Assembly (NCBI RefSeq): GCF_040372805.1
Contig: NZ_BAABWJ010000004.1
Coordinates: forward strand, 1 to 64,000
Reading direction: 5' to 3'
Source of the DNA: Pseudoteredinibacter isoporae_A
Lineage (GTDB): Bacteria; Pseudomonadota; Gammaproteobacteria; Pseudomonadales; Cellvibrionaceae
DNA length: 64,000 bases
Below are positions 1 to 8,966 of this stretch, piece after piece. The first letter of the stretch is position 1. Every line of letters begins with the position of its first letter. Both the position numbers and the translations under genes were made by a program. Below the pieces are notes generated by a model. It was not told the DNA's origin and did not search any database. It saw only the letters and a program-made list of their open reading frames with translations.

Positions 1-3000
1 GCTACCCGGAGTTACCGGATACGTTATGGTTTCCAGATTGCCTTCACTGTCGTAACTCATGCCCTCGGTGTAGCTCACACTTTGGATTTGAGTGGTGGTT
101 GAGGTTAAGCGACCAAACTGACCGGCTGCGTAAGCGTATTGACGACTGAAACCCGTCATGCTTTCGCGATGCAATTTACCCAGGCCCATATTGCCATTGG
201 CGGTATTATCATACTCCCATGTGGTTGTGCCTTCAGGTTCATAGCGATGGGTCATACGCCCCAAGAGATCATAGGCAAACTGCACGCTTTGACTCGCCGC
301 CCACATTTTCGGGCTGATTTCTTTTACTCTTTGCCCCAAAGCGTTGTATTTGTAACTGTAAACGCCGTGGCTTGGATCGTCTTGCTGCGTCATACGCCCC
401 AAACGGTCGTATTGATACAACACCGAAAACTGTTTGCTTAAACCCACCGCGCTACGAACGCGAGTACGCTGGCCGGCCGCGTTGTAACTGAAGTCGGTTT
501 TTGTACCCGCCTTGTCAACAGACTCAATCAACCAACCATTGGCATTGGTTTTTGCCACTTGACGTCGATTGGCATTGTCTTTCACACCCGCTTCAAAGCC
601 ATCGTAATCAAACGTGGTATCGGAAACATTATCGGCGGCATCGACCGAACTGATTCGGTGATAGGCGTCATATTGCGTGGTATTCCATACCCGAGGGCCA
701 CCATCGAAGTATGGCTCGGAGACCCTATACGGGCGGCCATGGGCATCGTATTGGGTATCTTGATTCACGTAGCGACCGTCGAAACTTTGAGTTCGGACGC
801 GCACTGGACGACCGAGCATGTCGTAGAAGGTTCGTACCGTAGGTTTTCCGGCGGGCACAACCTCCGTGTAATATTTCGCCCCGTTGTTTTGGCCTGTAGA
901 GTCAAGACGCAATGAGTGTTGAACTGTATTGTTACCAGGTAAGGTGCTGGTTTTCAGCACCCCTGAACTGTCGTAGCTGTTAGTCACCGTTAAACCATTG
1001 GGATCGACCTGCTGAATCAGTTGTCCAGACTTCTTCCATTGATAGGTGGTTTGGTGGCCCAAAGCATTTTGTGTTGAAGACGGCAACAAGCCCAAACTGC
1101 CATAAGCTGTTGTGCTAGCGCGCGCTGTAATACCTGGCCCAGAAATTTCGGATTTAGTCGGTCGACCTTTGTTGTTGTACTCGAACCGCTGTGTTAATTC
1201 GAGGGGCGCTCCAGCATTGGGCTCTTGATAACGGTGATGGACTAATCCATTAGCATAGTAGTCAAAACTCGTAGTCCTGGTGAGCGCAGTATCATAGGCA
1301 CCACTTTGACCAAACTGTACTTTCTCCTGATCCAGCTGAGCCAAACGCCAAGTGCTGGCATTAACGGTAAAGTTGCGCTGTTTTTGTGTATTGAACGTTA
1401 CGCCGGTTTCATGATCATTGAGTTCGGTGGTTGACTGAGTCACATTACCGTAGGTATCAAAAGTATTATTAATAATACGCGTACTGAGCAAACGCCCATC
1501 TTCTGGATCGTATTTCTGGCTCGTTGAGCTACTCACATAGGGAAAGACCGGACCACTGCCGATGGTGCCTTGGGTCGCATAGGTATACTGAGTACGAGAT
1601 AACCTGCGTGTACTCGCAATATGCTGTTTTTCAATCTCAATAGGACGACCAATAGTTGGGAAGGTTTGGGAATAGCTCGTCTTTGTCGCAATACCCGTTT
1701 GAGAGTTACTCACAGTTATTTGCTCAAACCCCAAATCACCACGACCATCGATACTTAACTTGCGCCCTTGATAGTTGTAAGTTTTGGTCCACTCACCGCC
1801 AATCCCATTGGGTTGTTTTAGGGTGTGCACCACAGTTCGACCACCGGTTACATCTTTTACCGGCAATGCCGCCCCACTGCTCGCTATATGAACACTACTA
1901 TTGGCAATCGAATCGTAGGTAAACTGTGAATAGGCACCTAAGCCATTGGTAATTTTGCTGACTTTATTCGCATCAACTGTGGAATTGATTTGCAGAAGCA
2001 TTTTACCTTTTTCTGCAAATTGTGCGGTCGGATAGCTGGACTGGTATGCGTTATGACAAATACTCGCCAAAGAAATAACGCTGTCGAGCTTTCCGTCATT
2101 ATTAAAATCTAAAAACTCACGGTGGAATTTGTGTCCTTGACTGTTGAACCCACTCGGAAGCCCACTCAACATATTAAACGATCCACTGGCATAGGGCTCC
2201 GAAGGCGGAGCGTGCGCCGACACAGATCCACTGGCTACATAACTACTGGAAGAAAGGTTGATTACACTGTTCCCGCCATGAACATGAATAGGGCCATTAA
2301 CGGTGAATGTTGACGTATCCAAAAAGCCGTCACCATTCATATCGGGAATAAATCCTGAGCTAGAACTGCTAAAGAAGCCGTCATAAGTTTCAAAACCGAT
2401 ACCGTTGTTGTGCCTCACGAACCAACCGAGCTGTCCATTCACATTCGTATACAGCAATCGATCAGGAAGTCCATCACGGTTAACATCCATGAATCGCGCT
2501 CGACCCGCGCCGGGGCTCACGGGATAGCTCGTGTTGTTGTTATTAGCCCACATTTCCCCAGTTAACTGAGTGCTGTCATTGATGAAAAACTTATGATCGA
2601 CACCAATCAAATCAACAAGACCATCATTATTGACGTCTGTCCAAGAGGTACCGGAATCAGCAGCCCCGGCCACACCCGAAGCCCATTTCACTTCAGTAGA
2701 AAACTCTGTTCCTGTATTTAAACTTACATATACATCCACCCAATAGTAAGTCACCGTATTTGAACCGTACGGTTTACTGGTCGAGTATGTAAACATTGTG
2801 ACGAGATCAGCACGCCCATCATTGTTCATATCGCGCAAACTGTAGTCAATGTCATGCGCAGCTTGCGTATATGACTGACTTTGCCAGCTTGTTACAGTTC
2901 GATCGATGGGGGCCAAACCCCAGTGTTGGGTGCTGAACGCCGTTCCGGTGGATAGGGAAACTTCAATTTTGCCTGATACACCTTTGTCAATATTAACAAT

Positions 3001-4299
3001 ATCAGTTTTACCATCATTGTTAATATCACCAAAGACCAACTTTTCAACATCGTTAGCCGCATCGCTGGGCCAAGTTTCAATCGCATTGCGACTACTTACC
3101 CACAGCTTCGTGTTGAGAACTGAAGCCGCATTAAAGCTAAACGAGCTTTGGGGCTCAAGAAACAGATAGTCCAAACGGCCATCGCCATCAAAGTCATGCC
3201 ACCGTGGATATTTTTGCATCACTTTTGGGCAATAATTTGGACCTGTCGGCTTAAAAGGCTCGTAGGGTACATCCAGTGTCTGGGAACTTGCGGCCAATAT
3301 ACTTTTACCAGCCCATTCCACATTTAATCGTGAAGGGCAACCACTCTCACCACACTTCTGGATTGTTTTTAACTGAGGAATAGTTTGAATAGTTGCAGCA
3401 TCATACTCAAACTCGTAATAGGAGATTCTCCGAAAATCTACATGACTCTTTATACTGGTAATAAAACGAGGCGCCGCCATTTTGTAGAAACCGCCTTGGT
3501 AGTTTCTCTGCGCTCGCCCACCGAAGGTGAACTCTATTGTTTGTCGGCTACTGACTACACCATTGTGTCCAAATGCAATTTGTCGAACTTGAAAACCACT
3601 ACTGATGGACTCGTACATATATTTGTACATGTTCCCCAAGCGATCTTCTACGGTGCTCAACGCCCAAGTCACCACGTTATTCTGATCGAACGTCAAATAC
3701 TTCGCCGTTTCAGTACCGTAATGCTTCACCAAACCGGATTTGGTTTCAACTTTAAATGATGCCGGGCCACTGCCTTTTTGACCTATCGAGGTGATGCGAG
3801 CAAAGCGATCATTCTCAGTACGATATTCGGTTCCGTTTGCGCCGTAGGCACCTTGTACCGCAATCAGACGCTGACCATTTAAACAAAAGCGATCGTTACT
3901 GTCATAACGAACTGACCCAACCTGCCCATCATGCAACTTGGTCATAGGGCAACGTTCTATAGTGTCTTCGAGCCCACGTATTGTCCACCCACGCCCCAGA
4001 AGGCCATCGTTAGAATTACTGTTGTAATAAATACTCAGATTGGGGCGCAAGGCGCCTATATGCTCAGGAATTTCAAGGGGAACCTCGTAAACTGCAGCTC
4101 CCAAGTGGTCAACCCGAGCTTGTCCAGGCAGTTCACCACGATACACACCACCAAGGTTTGATTCCAAGGTGATGCTAGGAAGACTTAAACCGGGAGGTGT
4201 CGCTGTTTGAGCCGCTTGGATACTGGCGGAAAAGAAAAAACAGCTGAAAAGTAGTGAAAGTGCAGACGCACTTAGGGAATGCAGGGCACGAGAGACCAT
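1..4299 (-). CDS. Large secreted SpvB / FG-GAP / RHS-YD repeat protein, 3' end beyond window
   Basis: The frame is open from ATG 4299 to base 1 (1433 codons), so this is the N-terminal part of a larger gene. AAGGATAG precedes the start. An N-terminal signal peptide (hydrophobic run ending SIQA-AQ) implies export. Residues ~35-120 read as an SpvB/TcaC N-terminal domain (GAAVYEVPLEIP, LSIYYNS, LLGRGW). The middle carries FG-GAP/VCBS-like calcium-loop repeats (DFDGDGRLDY, DINNDGKTDI, DMNNDGRADL, DVNRDGLPDR, DMNGDGFLD, DFNNDGKLDS). From ~residue 780 onward come YD/RHS repeats (YDSSGVL, YDAHGRPY, YDLLGRMTHRYEPEG). Such proteins form hollow RHS shells around a variable C-terminal toxin or adhesin. 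That variable end lies outside the window, so the effector activity is unknown. No helper gene lies upstream; the next gene is a toxin-antitoxin pair. Confidence 0.88.
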   Translation of the reverse strand, partial: MVSRALHSLSASALSLLFSCFFFSASIQAAQTATPPGLSLPSITLESNLGGVYRGELPGQARVDHLGAAVYEVPLEIPEHIGALRPNLSIYYNSNSNDGLLGRGWTIRGLEDTIERCPMTKLHDGQVGSVRYDSNDRFCLNGQRLIAVQGAYGANGTEYRTENDRFARITSIGQKGSGPASFKVETKSGLVKHYGTETAKYLTFDQNNVVTWALSTVEDRLGNMYKYMYESISSGFQVRQIAFGHNGVVSSRQTIEFTFGGRAQRNYQGGFYKMAAPRFITSIKSHVDFRRISYYEFEYDAATIQTIPQLKTIQKCGESGCPSRLNVEWAGKSILAASSQTLDVPYEPFKPTGPNYCPKVMQKYPRWHDFDGDGRLDYLFLEPQSSFSFNAASVLNTKLWVSSRNAIETWPSDAANDVEKLVFGDINNDGKTDIVNIDKGVSGKIEVSLSTGTAFSTQHWGLAPIDRTVTSWQSQSYTQAAHDIDYSLRDMNNDGRADLVTMFTYSTSKPYGSNTVTYYWVDVYVSLNTGTEFSTEVKWASGVAGAADSGTSWTDVNNDGLVDLIGVDHKFFINDSTQLTGEMWANNNNTSYPVSPGAGRARFMDVNRDGLPDRLLYTNVNGQLGWFVRHNNGIGFETYDGFFSSSSSGFIPDMNGDGFLDTSTFTVNGPIHVHGGNSVINLSSSSYVASGSVSAHAPPSEPYASGSFNMLSGLPSGFNSQGHKFHREFLDFNNDGKLDSVISLASICHNAYQSSYPTAQFAEKGKMLLQINSTVDANKVSKITNGLGAYSQFTYDSIANSSVHIASSGAALPVKDVTGGRTVVHTLKQPNGIGGEWTKTYNYQGRKLSIDGRGDLGFEQITVSNSQTGIATKTSYSQTFPTIGRPIEIEKQHIASTRRLSRTQYTYATQGTIGSGPVFPYVSSSTSQKYDPEDGRLLSTRIINNTFDTYGNVTQSTTELNDHETGVTFNTQKQRNFTVNASTWRLAQLDQEKVQFGQSGAYDTALTRTTSFDYYANGLVHHRYQEPNAGAPLELTQRFEYNNKGRPTKSEISGPGITARASTTAYGSLGLLPSSTQNALGHQTTYQWKKSGQLIQQVDPNGLTVTNSYDSSGVLKTSTLPGNNTVQHSLRLDSTGQNNGAKYYTEVVPAGKPTVRTFYDMLGRPVRVRTQSFDGRYVNQDTQYDAHGRPYRVSEPYFDGGPRVWNTTQYDAYHRISSVDAADNVSDTTFDYDGFEAGVKDNANRRQVAKTNANGWLIESVDKAGTKTDFSYNAAGQRTRVRSAVGLSKQFSVLYQYDRLGRMTQQDDPSHGVYSYKYNALGQRVKEISPKMWAASQSVQFAYDLLGRMTHRYEPEGTTTWEYDNTANGNMGLGKLHRESMTGFSRQYAYAAGQFGRLTSTTTQIQSVSYTEGMSYDSEGNLETITYPVTPGS

Positions 4300-4678
4300 G
4301 ATCTATCCTTGAAATACTGCGTTACCAACAAAGCTCATCCTACTGACGAGCCAACTAAGAGTGGTTATTATTCATGCTGTGGCATAAAAAACAACCCCAA
4401 AGCTAATGGAATTGAATGTTGAGCAAAGTAGATAATTCTAGAACACCTTGGTTAAGGGGTGAGCAGCACCTCCAGCAGAGTGAGCAGGCCCAAATGGAAT
4501 GGATGTGCAGAAGGTGGAGGAATGGGTGTGCAATATCACCGGTTTAAACAGCCTACTTCATTCCTGCGCAAGTAGATAGCCACCAAGTGGATATATTCAG
4601 AGAGCACATTGAATGGACTGGGTAAAAGGCACTCGCCGGTGGCGATTGGCAGATACATCCTTGAAAACCAGAATCCCC
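4300..4678. other. Intergenic stretch, no gene seen
   Basis: This stretch separates the start of the RHS-type gene from the end of the PIN toxin gene. Apart from the Shine-Dalgarno of the RHS gene next to its start I see no convincing ORF, RNA gene or terminator. A promoter for the RHS gene is expected here but I could not assign one. Confidence 0.5.
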
Positions 4679-5251
4679 TTAAATCATTAACTCAAAATCC
4701 CGAAGTCGAGAAACAGTTTGGGGGAGCTTCTGTTTAAGCAGTTTGTCTAAATAGTCACTGGCTGATAGAGGTGGATTCTTTAGTCCGCCTCTATGCCTCC
4801 GAGCAGCCTCAATCACAGCCCCAACATTAAGGTCCATCAGGCTTGAAATGAAATCGTCGGGGTGAATCGCTTCAATGTCGTATTGAGCAATAGCTTCTTC
4901 AGGAAAGTCTTTGAGATTGAATGTGATAATTGCCTCTGCACGAGTTTTTATTGCGGCAGCAACCACATGCCTGTCATCGGGGTCAGGAAGATGTATGGCA
5001 TCTATTAGAGGCTCAAAGCCCGTAACAATTGACCCAGGCACATGGCTATTCATTAAATCTCGCGTCTTTTGAAGATACGCTGGATCAATGTCGGGTCGAT
5101 TAGCTAACAAGTTACGAACCCATTCATCATGGATCATGTCTGTCCATCTGGCCCGAAATTCACCGGACAAAGCCAGGTACATCAGAAAGGAGCGCAAGGG
5201 CGCTGGGTACATCAAGTTTGCGTCAAAAACTACCGTATAGTTTGAACTCAT
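4679..5251 (-). CDS. PIN-domain toxin (VapC-like ribonuclease) of a type II TA pair
   Basis: The 190-residue product starts with the PIN signature VVFDANLMYP (first catalytic Asp ~residue 10). It later has LPDPDDRHVVAAAIKTRAEAIITFNLKDFP, written here in pieces: PDPDDRHVV supplies further acidic residues and ITFNLKDF is the conserved PIN C-terminal box. PIN proteins are Mg-dependent RNases. A C-terminal extension of ~60 residues makes it longer than classic VapC (~130 aa), as in the larger PIN_3-type toxins. The start overlaps the antitoxin stop by 4 bases (ATGA), so the pair is translationally coupled. RNA target unknown. Confidence 0.82.
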   Translation of the reverse strand: MSSNYTVVFDANLMYPAPLRSFLMYLALSGEFRARWTDMIHDEWVRNLLANRPDIDPAYLQKTRDLMNSHVPGSIVTGFEPLIDAIHLPDPDDRHVVAAAIKTRAEAIITFNLKDFPEEAIAQYDIEAIHPDDFISSLMDLNVGAVIEAARRHRGGLKNPPLSASDYLDKLLKQKLPQTVSRLRDFELMI

Positions 5252-5706
5252 TCGTACCCGGCTCCAACAGCCTGATCCAAGGCGCTCAATTCGGACAGAG
5301 CGTTTAAGCGATCGTTTTCAAGTTGATGCTTATAAAGCTGCACATCGGTGTAGCGAACCTTGCGACGATTGCCAGTTTTTGTGAAGGGAATCGTCCCGTC
5401 ATCCAGCATTTTCACAAAGGTTGGCCGCGATATGTTTAATAGATCGGCACCTTCCTGTGTGGTCAGTTCAGCATGGATGGGCACCAGTTTGACAGTATTG
5501 CCCTCCCCCAGCTCTGTCAGCACATTAACCAACAGCTTGAGCGCAGATACCGGCATGTTGATGGCATGAGCAACGCCGTCTGCATCGGTAATGGACAATT
5601 GTTGGGTGGTCATCTTGGTTTCAATATACCCCGATAGCTCTTGGCTGGAGTGCTTAGCTAAGGCGGCTTCTTCGGCGGAAGGCAGTTGTTTGGTTAGGGT
5701 TTCCAT
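5248..5706 (-). CDS. HTH (excisionase/MerR-like) antitoxin of the PIN toxin
   Basis: The 152-residue protein has a central-C-terminal helix-turn-helix of the excisionase type: TTQEGADLLNISRPTFVKML followed by the wing TKTGNRRKVRYTDV (~residues 84-127). It lies directly upstream of the PIN gene and overlaps it, the usual antitoxin-toxin order. The N-terminal half probably binds or neutralises the toxin. Two near-identical direct repeats 48-66 bases upstream are probable autoregulatory operators. This PIN plus excisionase-like-HTH pairing is known in proteobacteria; the function here is inferred. Confidence 0.8.
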   Translation of the reverse strand: METLTKQLPSAEEAALAKHSSQELSGYIETKMTTQQLSITDADGVAHAINMPVSALKLLVNVLTELGEGNTVKLVPIHAELTTQEGADLLNISRPTFVKMLDDGTIPFTKTGNRRKVRYTDVQLYKHQLENDRLNALSELSALDQAVGAGYE

Positions 5707-5753
5707 GGCCCCGCATCCTCTATATCGGATTAGTTTAACGACTTTCCATCATT

Positions 5754-5797
5754 ATATTCGCAATATCCGAAAGGGTCAATATTCGCAATATTCGAAA
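5754..5797 (-). promoter_or_regulatory. Tandem operator repeats of the TA operon
   Basis: Two copies of ATATTCGCAATAT(C/T)CGAAA lie at 5754-5772 and 5779-5797, starts 25 bases apart, one base differing. Each contains AATATT boxes flanking CGC, so each is partly palindromic. The position just upstream of the antitoxin start fits TA autorepression. No promoter boxes assigned. Confidence 0.6.
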
Positions 5798-6875
5798 ACT
5801 GACGCCACTAGCTGATCTATTGACGATTTCCGACAGGTTCAGTAATTACGCATGCTTCATTGAATCGAAGAGTAGAAGGGACAATAAGAAAGAAAAAGGC
5901 GTGATACAGAGAATTTCTACATGATCGAAAGGCAGTACTATCCTGCTCCCCAGCTCACTGACGGAGCCCCAGCCCTTGCTAAGAAAGACTTAAAGCACAC
6001 AGCAATGGTTGTAGAAAACTCAGGGAGAACACCTGAGCGTGACACAGCATTAATCCTACTCAAAGAAACTTAAGGAATTCAAGAGCAAGGTTGCTTGGCG
6101 AGGATTTCACTATGTTTAGCAACAACACCGTTAAGGATATGACAAGCCAGATCATGATGCGGCCAGAAATTATCAAACTAAGCTTGGTAATCTCATCCCG
6201 CGGCCCCCTGATGGCAACCCATTGACAGAGCAAATAAATAAAGACTAAGAGAGATGCATTGACAGAGATTGCGATCCACATGGTTTTCCCCCGATTAAAT
6301 AAGACCTAACCGGAAGACCTGTTTTTAGTTTAGCCGAGAGCAGTTAAGGCCTCCCAAACAATTTTAAATTTTCTTTGGCAATCTACGGTTAAATCCTCCA
6401 AATATTGACGGAGGTTGCCGGTGATCACTACGTACGTTTGACCACTTAGGGGGCGCTATGTGTTTGATTTAGAGTATCAAAATATCGTAATTCTCTTCCA
6501 GAATATGACCGTCTTCGGCTTCTGCGTAGCGTTTGATGACTTTGTTGGAAAAGATGCGGCTAAGGCGCGAGTGGTTTTCAGCTCTCCGGCGACGGTAGCC
6601 GGGGACACCTTTTGGACAGGCCGCAGTGTGGTAGAAGGCCAATGTTTGGACGCCCGGATGCATAATTTGTGTGAAAATGACGAAATGGCGTGTATTTTAG
6701 ATTAAAGTTGAAAAGTTGCGCGTTATTTGTGGAAAATAGAAAACAAAACTTGTTTTAACTCAATCAGTTAGACATATAGGAAATGGGGGTTTTGTGTGGG
6801 CGTCCAGTATTGGGCTTGGCCCCACAGCTTATAAAAATTTGATCTATAACTGTGGCGCTAAAAACAACATAAGGA
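5798..6875. other. Gene-poor junction between TA pair and prophage, a few doubtful small ORFs
   Basis: This ~1.1 kb has no recognisable gene. Weak candidates are a 50-codon plus ORF 5921-6073 without a clear Shine-Dalgarno, the membrane ORF 6060-6281 (listed separately), and opposed ORFs at 6460-6705 (+, GTG) and 6469-6663 (-) that cannot both be real. An inverted pair TGTGGG...CCCACA sits near 6795-6828. The left prophage boundary should lie here or at its right edge, but I could not find a convincing second dif-like or other attachment copy. Confidence 0.4.
6060..6281 (-). CDS. Possible small two-helix membrane protein
   Basis: The 73-residue ORF has two hydrophobic stretches (AISVNASLLVFIYLLCQWVA and IMIWLVISLTVLLLNIV) with a charged loop RGPRDEITK between them, and a GGGGGAAA sequence before the ATG. 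No family is recognised and there is no operon context. It may be a chance ORF, but the clean two-helix layout and the Shine-Dalgarno favour a small inner-membrane protein. Confidence 0.35.
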   Translation of the reverse strand: MWIAISVNASLLVFIYLLCQWVAIRGPRDEITKLSLIISGRIMIWLVISLTVLLLNIVKSSPSNLALEFLKFL

Positions 6876-7361
6876 ATGCAATTCGACATGATGTATCAAC
6901 ACAAGACCACCGATTTATACCAATCATTTACTCTGGACGAGCTAAAAGCGATCTTGGGCATATCCTCCCGCACAGCCAGCCGCTACCGCAGCGGAAAGTC
7001 AAAACCCCCAATTGGTTTTACCCGACTGCTTGCCGCCATCCGCAGCGGCCGCATAATGCCTGAGCAATGGCCAACCAATATTCATTTTCGTGACAAACAC
7101 CTGATTACCGGAACGCACAGAGGCCAACTTAACTGGGCTCAGCTCCAGCACTATGAATGGGCCTTGGCCCAATGGAAAAACGCGTTGCGCCTGCTTGATC
7201 GGCAACGAGAGGAACTCGACAGAATCAAGCCTGCGCTATCACCAGCTCAACAACTGTCTATAGCGATGATTTCACGACCCGTAACAGCCTTAGCAGCCAA
7301 TGACAGACCCGAATCCCACCAACTCCGCGAAAAGCTTACCAGTCGCCAACATGGCTGCTAA
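6876..7361 (+). CDS. Phage-type HTH regulator, DUF3653-like
   Basis: The 161-residue protein carries a helix-turn-helix near residues 17-45 (TLDELKAILGISSRTASRYR, then SGKSKPPIGFTRLL) and a downstream segment resembling the DUF3653 phage-regulator family (RDKHLITGTHRGQL, LNWAQLQHYEWALAQWK). The C-terminal part is helical and charged. Several in-frame ATGs exist; AAGGA lies just before the first two. It is convergent with the long minus-strand phage operon and separated from it by the terminator at 7372-7393, so it is probably a prophage regulator at the distal end of the element. Family assignment is from memory. Confidence 0.7.
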   Translation: MQFDMMYQHKTTDLYQSFTLDELKAILGISSRTASRYRSGKSKPPIGFTRLLAAIRSGRIMPEQWPTNIHFRDKHLITGTHRGQLNWAQLQHYEWALAQWKNALRLLDRQREELDRIKPALSPAQQLSIAMISRPVTALAANDRPESHQLREKLTSRQHGC

Positions 7362-7371
7362 ACGCGGGCAC

Positions 7372-7393
7372 AAAAAAGGGGGCTCAGCCCCCT
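7372..7393 (-). terminator. Rho-independent terminator of the phage operon
   Basis: AGGGGGCT and AGCCCCCT (7377-7384, 7386-7393) form a perfect 8-bp stem around one base, followed on the minus strand by six T. It lies four bases past the stop of the last phage gene and lies just beyond the convergent regulator. Confidence 0.85.
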
Positions 7394-7396
7394 ACT

Positions 7397-7522
7397 TTAA
7401 AACTTTGATGCCAGCCTTGCCTCTACGGCCAGCAATCGCCGATCTAACTTGTAGATGGCCAGCAAAAGAAGATAAGGGCCAACGTCGCCGCCCGTTTCCA
7501 ATAACTGCAGTAATTCACTCAT
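7397..7522 (-). CDS. 41-residue phage membrane peptide
   Basis: Translated by hand: ATG at 7522, TAA at 7397-7399. The product has an acidic N terminus (MSELLQLLETGGDVG), one hydrophobic helix (PYLLLLAIYKL) and a basic tail (DRRLLAVEARLASKF). Small proteins with a GGDVGP...LDRRLLxxE pattern sit among lysis or membrane genes of small phages; I infer a membrane or lysis accessory role. Its start lies three bases after the stop of the upstream gene and it is the last gene before the terminator. Confidence 0.65.
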   Translation of the reverse strand: MSELLQLLETGGDVGPYLLLLAIYKLDRRLLAVEARLASKF

Positions 7523-7525
7523 TCA

Positions 7526-7753
7526 CTAATTCAGCCAATCATAAATGGAAGTGCCCAGGTTCCAATCTGGGTTACCCGATACATAGGCGCCCAAGTTGTT
7601 AACACCGGAGTAAAAAATATTCTGGTCATTAATCGGGTTGATCGATTGCCCAACATCGGTAGCAACCTCGCTGGCTTTCTTCGACAGATAGACCACTGCG
7701 ACCAGGCCGACCACACCAATACCGATTAATTGCTTGTCAGTGAAGGCGCTCAT
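7526..7753 (-). CDS. Phage virion membrane protein, one N-terminal helix
   Basis: The 75-residue product has a single transmembrane helix (LIGIGVVGLVAVVYLS, residues ~9-24) followed by a basic KKAS and a hydrophilic tail. Its start overlaps the stop of the lysin-like gene by 4 bases. PM2-type phages have an internal lipid membrane carrying many proteins of this size and topology, so a virion-membrane role is likely. No specific homologue recognised. Confidence 0.7.
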   Translation of the reverse strand: MSAFTDKQLIGIGVVGLVAVVYLSKKASEVATDVGQSINPINDQNIFYSGVNNLGAYVSGNPDWNLGTSIYDWLN

Positions 7754-8289
7754 GCCATTGAAATCCCCTGGAGTATCAACGCGTCGGAATACGGCTGAAT
7801 ATTGTTGTTTTCGTGTTTGATGATGGCTTTCATCAACTCAGGCAGCATTGATTCCGGCAGATGCTCAAACGCTGACACACCAAGCTCACCAGCCACATGT
7901 GAGATATAAGCGTCTGTATCGTTTTCAAATTCACCGGCCTCATTAAACGGTGGCGCCCAACGCGAAATAATCCCGGCCACATCGTTTAAGCCGTGTATGG
8001 CGCGGTAATTATTCAGAACCCGAGCCATCGCACGAAGCCCCCACTCTGGCGCAATAAACTGAATAAATGCGTCATCGGTTTGAGTGTCGCTCATTCCCTG
8101 CCAGTTATCACCGTGACGGATATTGCCGGGGTTATGGTTTCGAATACCCCGAGCCATTGAGTCATTGCCCACGGTGCCCGTGCCCGTTGAAGCAGGCGCG
8201 GCCGCCCCGCTGTTGTTTTTTCGATTTTGAATCATGACCACCACACCGACGATTAAAGAAAGTAATGCAATATTATTCTGCGACGCCAT
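7750..8289 (-). CDS. Membrane-anchored virion lysin-like protein
   Basis: I place the start at ATG 8289 (MASQNN, 179 residues) rather than the upstream ATG, which would lengthen the overlap with the preceding gene. One transmembrane helix (ALLSLIVGVVVMI) is followed by a G/A/T-rich linker, then a globular domain with RGIRNHNPGNIRHG, WQGM, GLRAMARVLNNY and IISRWAPP. This NPGNIR...WQG pattern recurs in phage structural proteins thought to have lysozyme or transglycosylase-like activity. It would help the genome cross the peptidoglycan or lyse the host. I cannot assign the catalytic Glu with certainty. Confidence 0.75.
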   Translation of the reverse strand: MASQNNIALLSLIVGVVVMIQNRKNNSGAAAPASTGTGTVGNDSMARGIRNHNPGNIRHGDNWQGMSDTQTDDAFIQFIAPEWGLRAMARVLNNYRAIHGLNDVAGIISRWAPPFNEAGEFENDTDAYISHVAGELGVSAFEHLPESMLPELMKAIIKHENNNIQPYSDALILQGISMA

Positions 8290-8584
8290 CGTGAGGAGCC
8301 CCCATGATTTCAACCGCACGTTCTACAGAAAGCTTTGCCTCAGGATCAGCAGAAACCGCCATTAACATATCGCGGTAAGTAGGCTCGTTAAAATCAATAT
8401 GGTTTGAGGCGTCGAGTAACTCACGAATAAAAACGTATTGCTTCACTGTACTGCGGCGCACACGATTAACCACATCAATGCCAACGGCCTTAATAAAATC
8501 TACCTTGTTATAGGAAAGGTATTCTTTCATTTCAGGCGCAACGATATCCGCAGGCTCGCCGCCTATAATTCGTTTGTTAGCCAT
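8273..8584 (-). CDS. Phage protein of unknown function, 103 residues
   Basis: A soluble, mixed-charge protein without a transmembrane segment (starts MANKRIIGGEPADIV; helical C-terminal half AKLSVERAVEIMG). Its start overlaps the stop of the upstream gene by 8 bases and its end overlaps the lysin-like gene. The position among structural genes suggests a virion or assembly role. No family recognised. Confidence 0.65.
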   Translation of the reverse strand: MANKRIIGGEPADIVAPEMKEYLSYNKVDFIKAVGIDVVNRVRRSTVKQYVFIRELLDASNHIDFNEPTYRDMLMAVSADPEAKLSVERAVEIMGAPHDGVAE

Positions 8585-8966
8585 CCAGCAAAACTCCCTC
8601 TACATAGATTGATGTATTCAAAACGTAGCCGCTATTAGCATAGCCTCTATGCTGAATTTTAAGGCCATTAACAACCACGTCAGGCTTAATCAAAATTCCC
8701 GTGTAGTCATAACTAAGTGAAGCACCACCACCGCCACTAGTAGAAAGTGTTCCCAGGTTATTACCTTCGCCATCTTCCAAAGTGAAAATAGATTGATGAG
8801 TTGTCGCGGCGTAGGCAGTCATTCGCAAATCAGTAAGTTTTACCAAACCGATAATTTCACCCTTTAAGCGGGTGATGTTGCCGCCCTCGCCCTGAAAGTT
8901 TTGAGCTATTTTTGTATCAGGCGTCAGGATTAAATTACTGCTTCTCGCTGCTCTTGATACGATCAT
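8577..8966 (-). CDS. Beta-rich phage structural protein, possible vertex component
   Basis: The start at ATG 8966 (MIVSRA, 129 residues) overlaps the stop of the upstream gene as ATGA, which is why I prefer it to the longer ORF. The sequence has alternating beta-type stretches, a glycine cluster (STSGGGGASLSYDY) and no membrane helix. With the preceding 199-residue protein it is a candidate for the pentameric vertex/spike apparatus, since no ~335-residue P1 spike homologue is present. This is inferred from position and composition only. Confidence 0.65.
   Translation of the reverse strand: MIVSRAARSSNLILTPDTKIAQNFQGEGGNITRLKGEIIGLVKLTDLRMTAYAATTHQSIFTLEDGEGNNLGTLSTSGGGGASLSYDYTGILIKPDVVVNGLKIQHRGYANSGYVLNTSIYVEGVLLDG

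Noticed and set aside
5754..5797. CRISPR or other repeat array
   Set aside because: Only two copies, adjacent to a TA promoter; they fit operators better.
6655..6745. GATGCATAATTT and TTGCGCGTTATT as possible left Xer sites of the prophage
   Set aside because: Only one arm is loosely similar, with opposite orientation to site A; not strong enough to call a boundary.
7051..7075. GCATAATGC sequence as a left dif-like attachment site
   Set aside because: It lies inside the regulator gene, has the wrong orientation and only a short core match.
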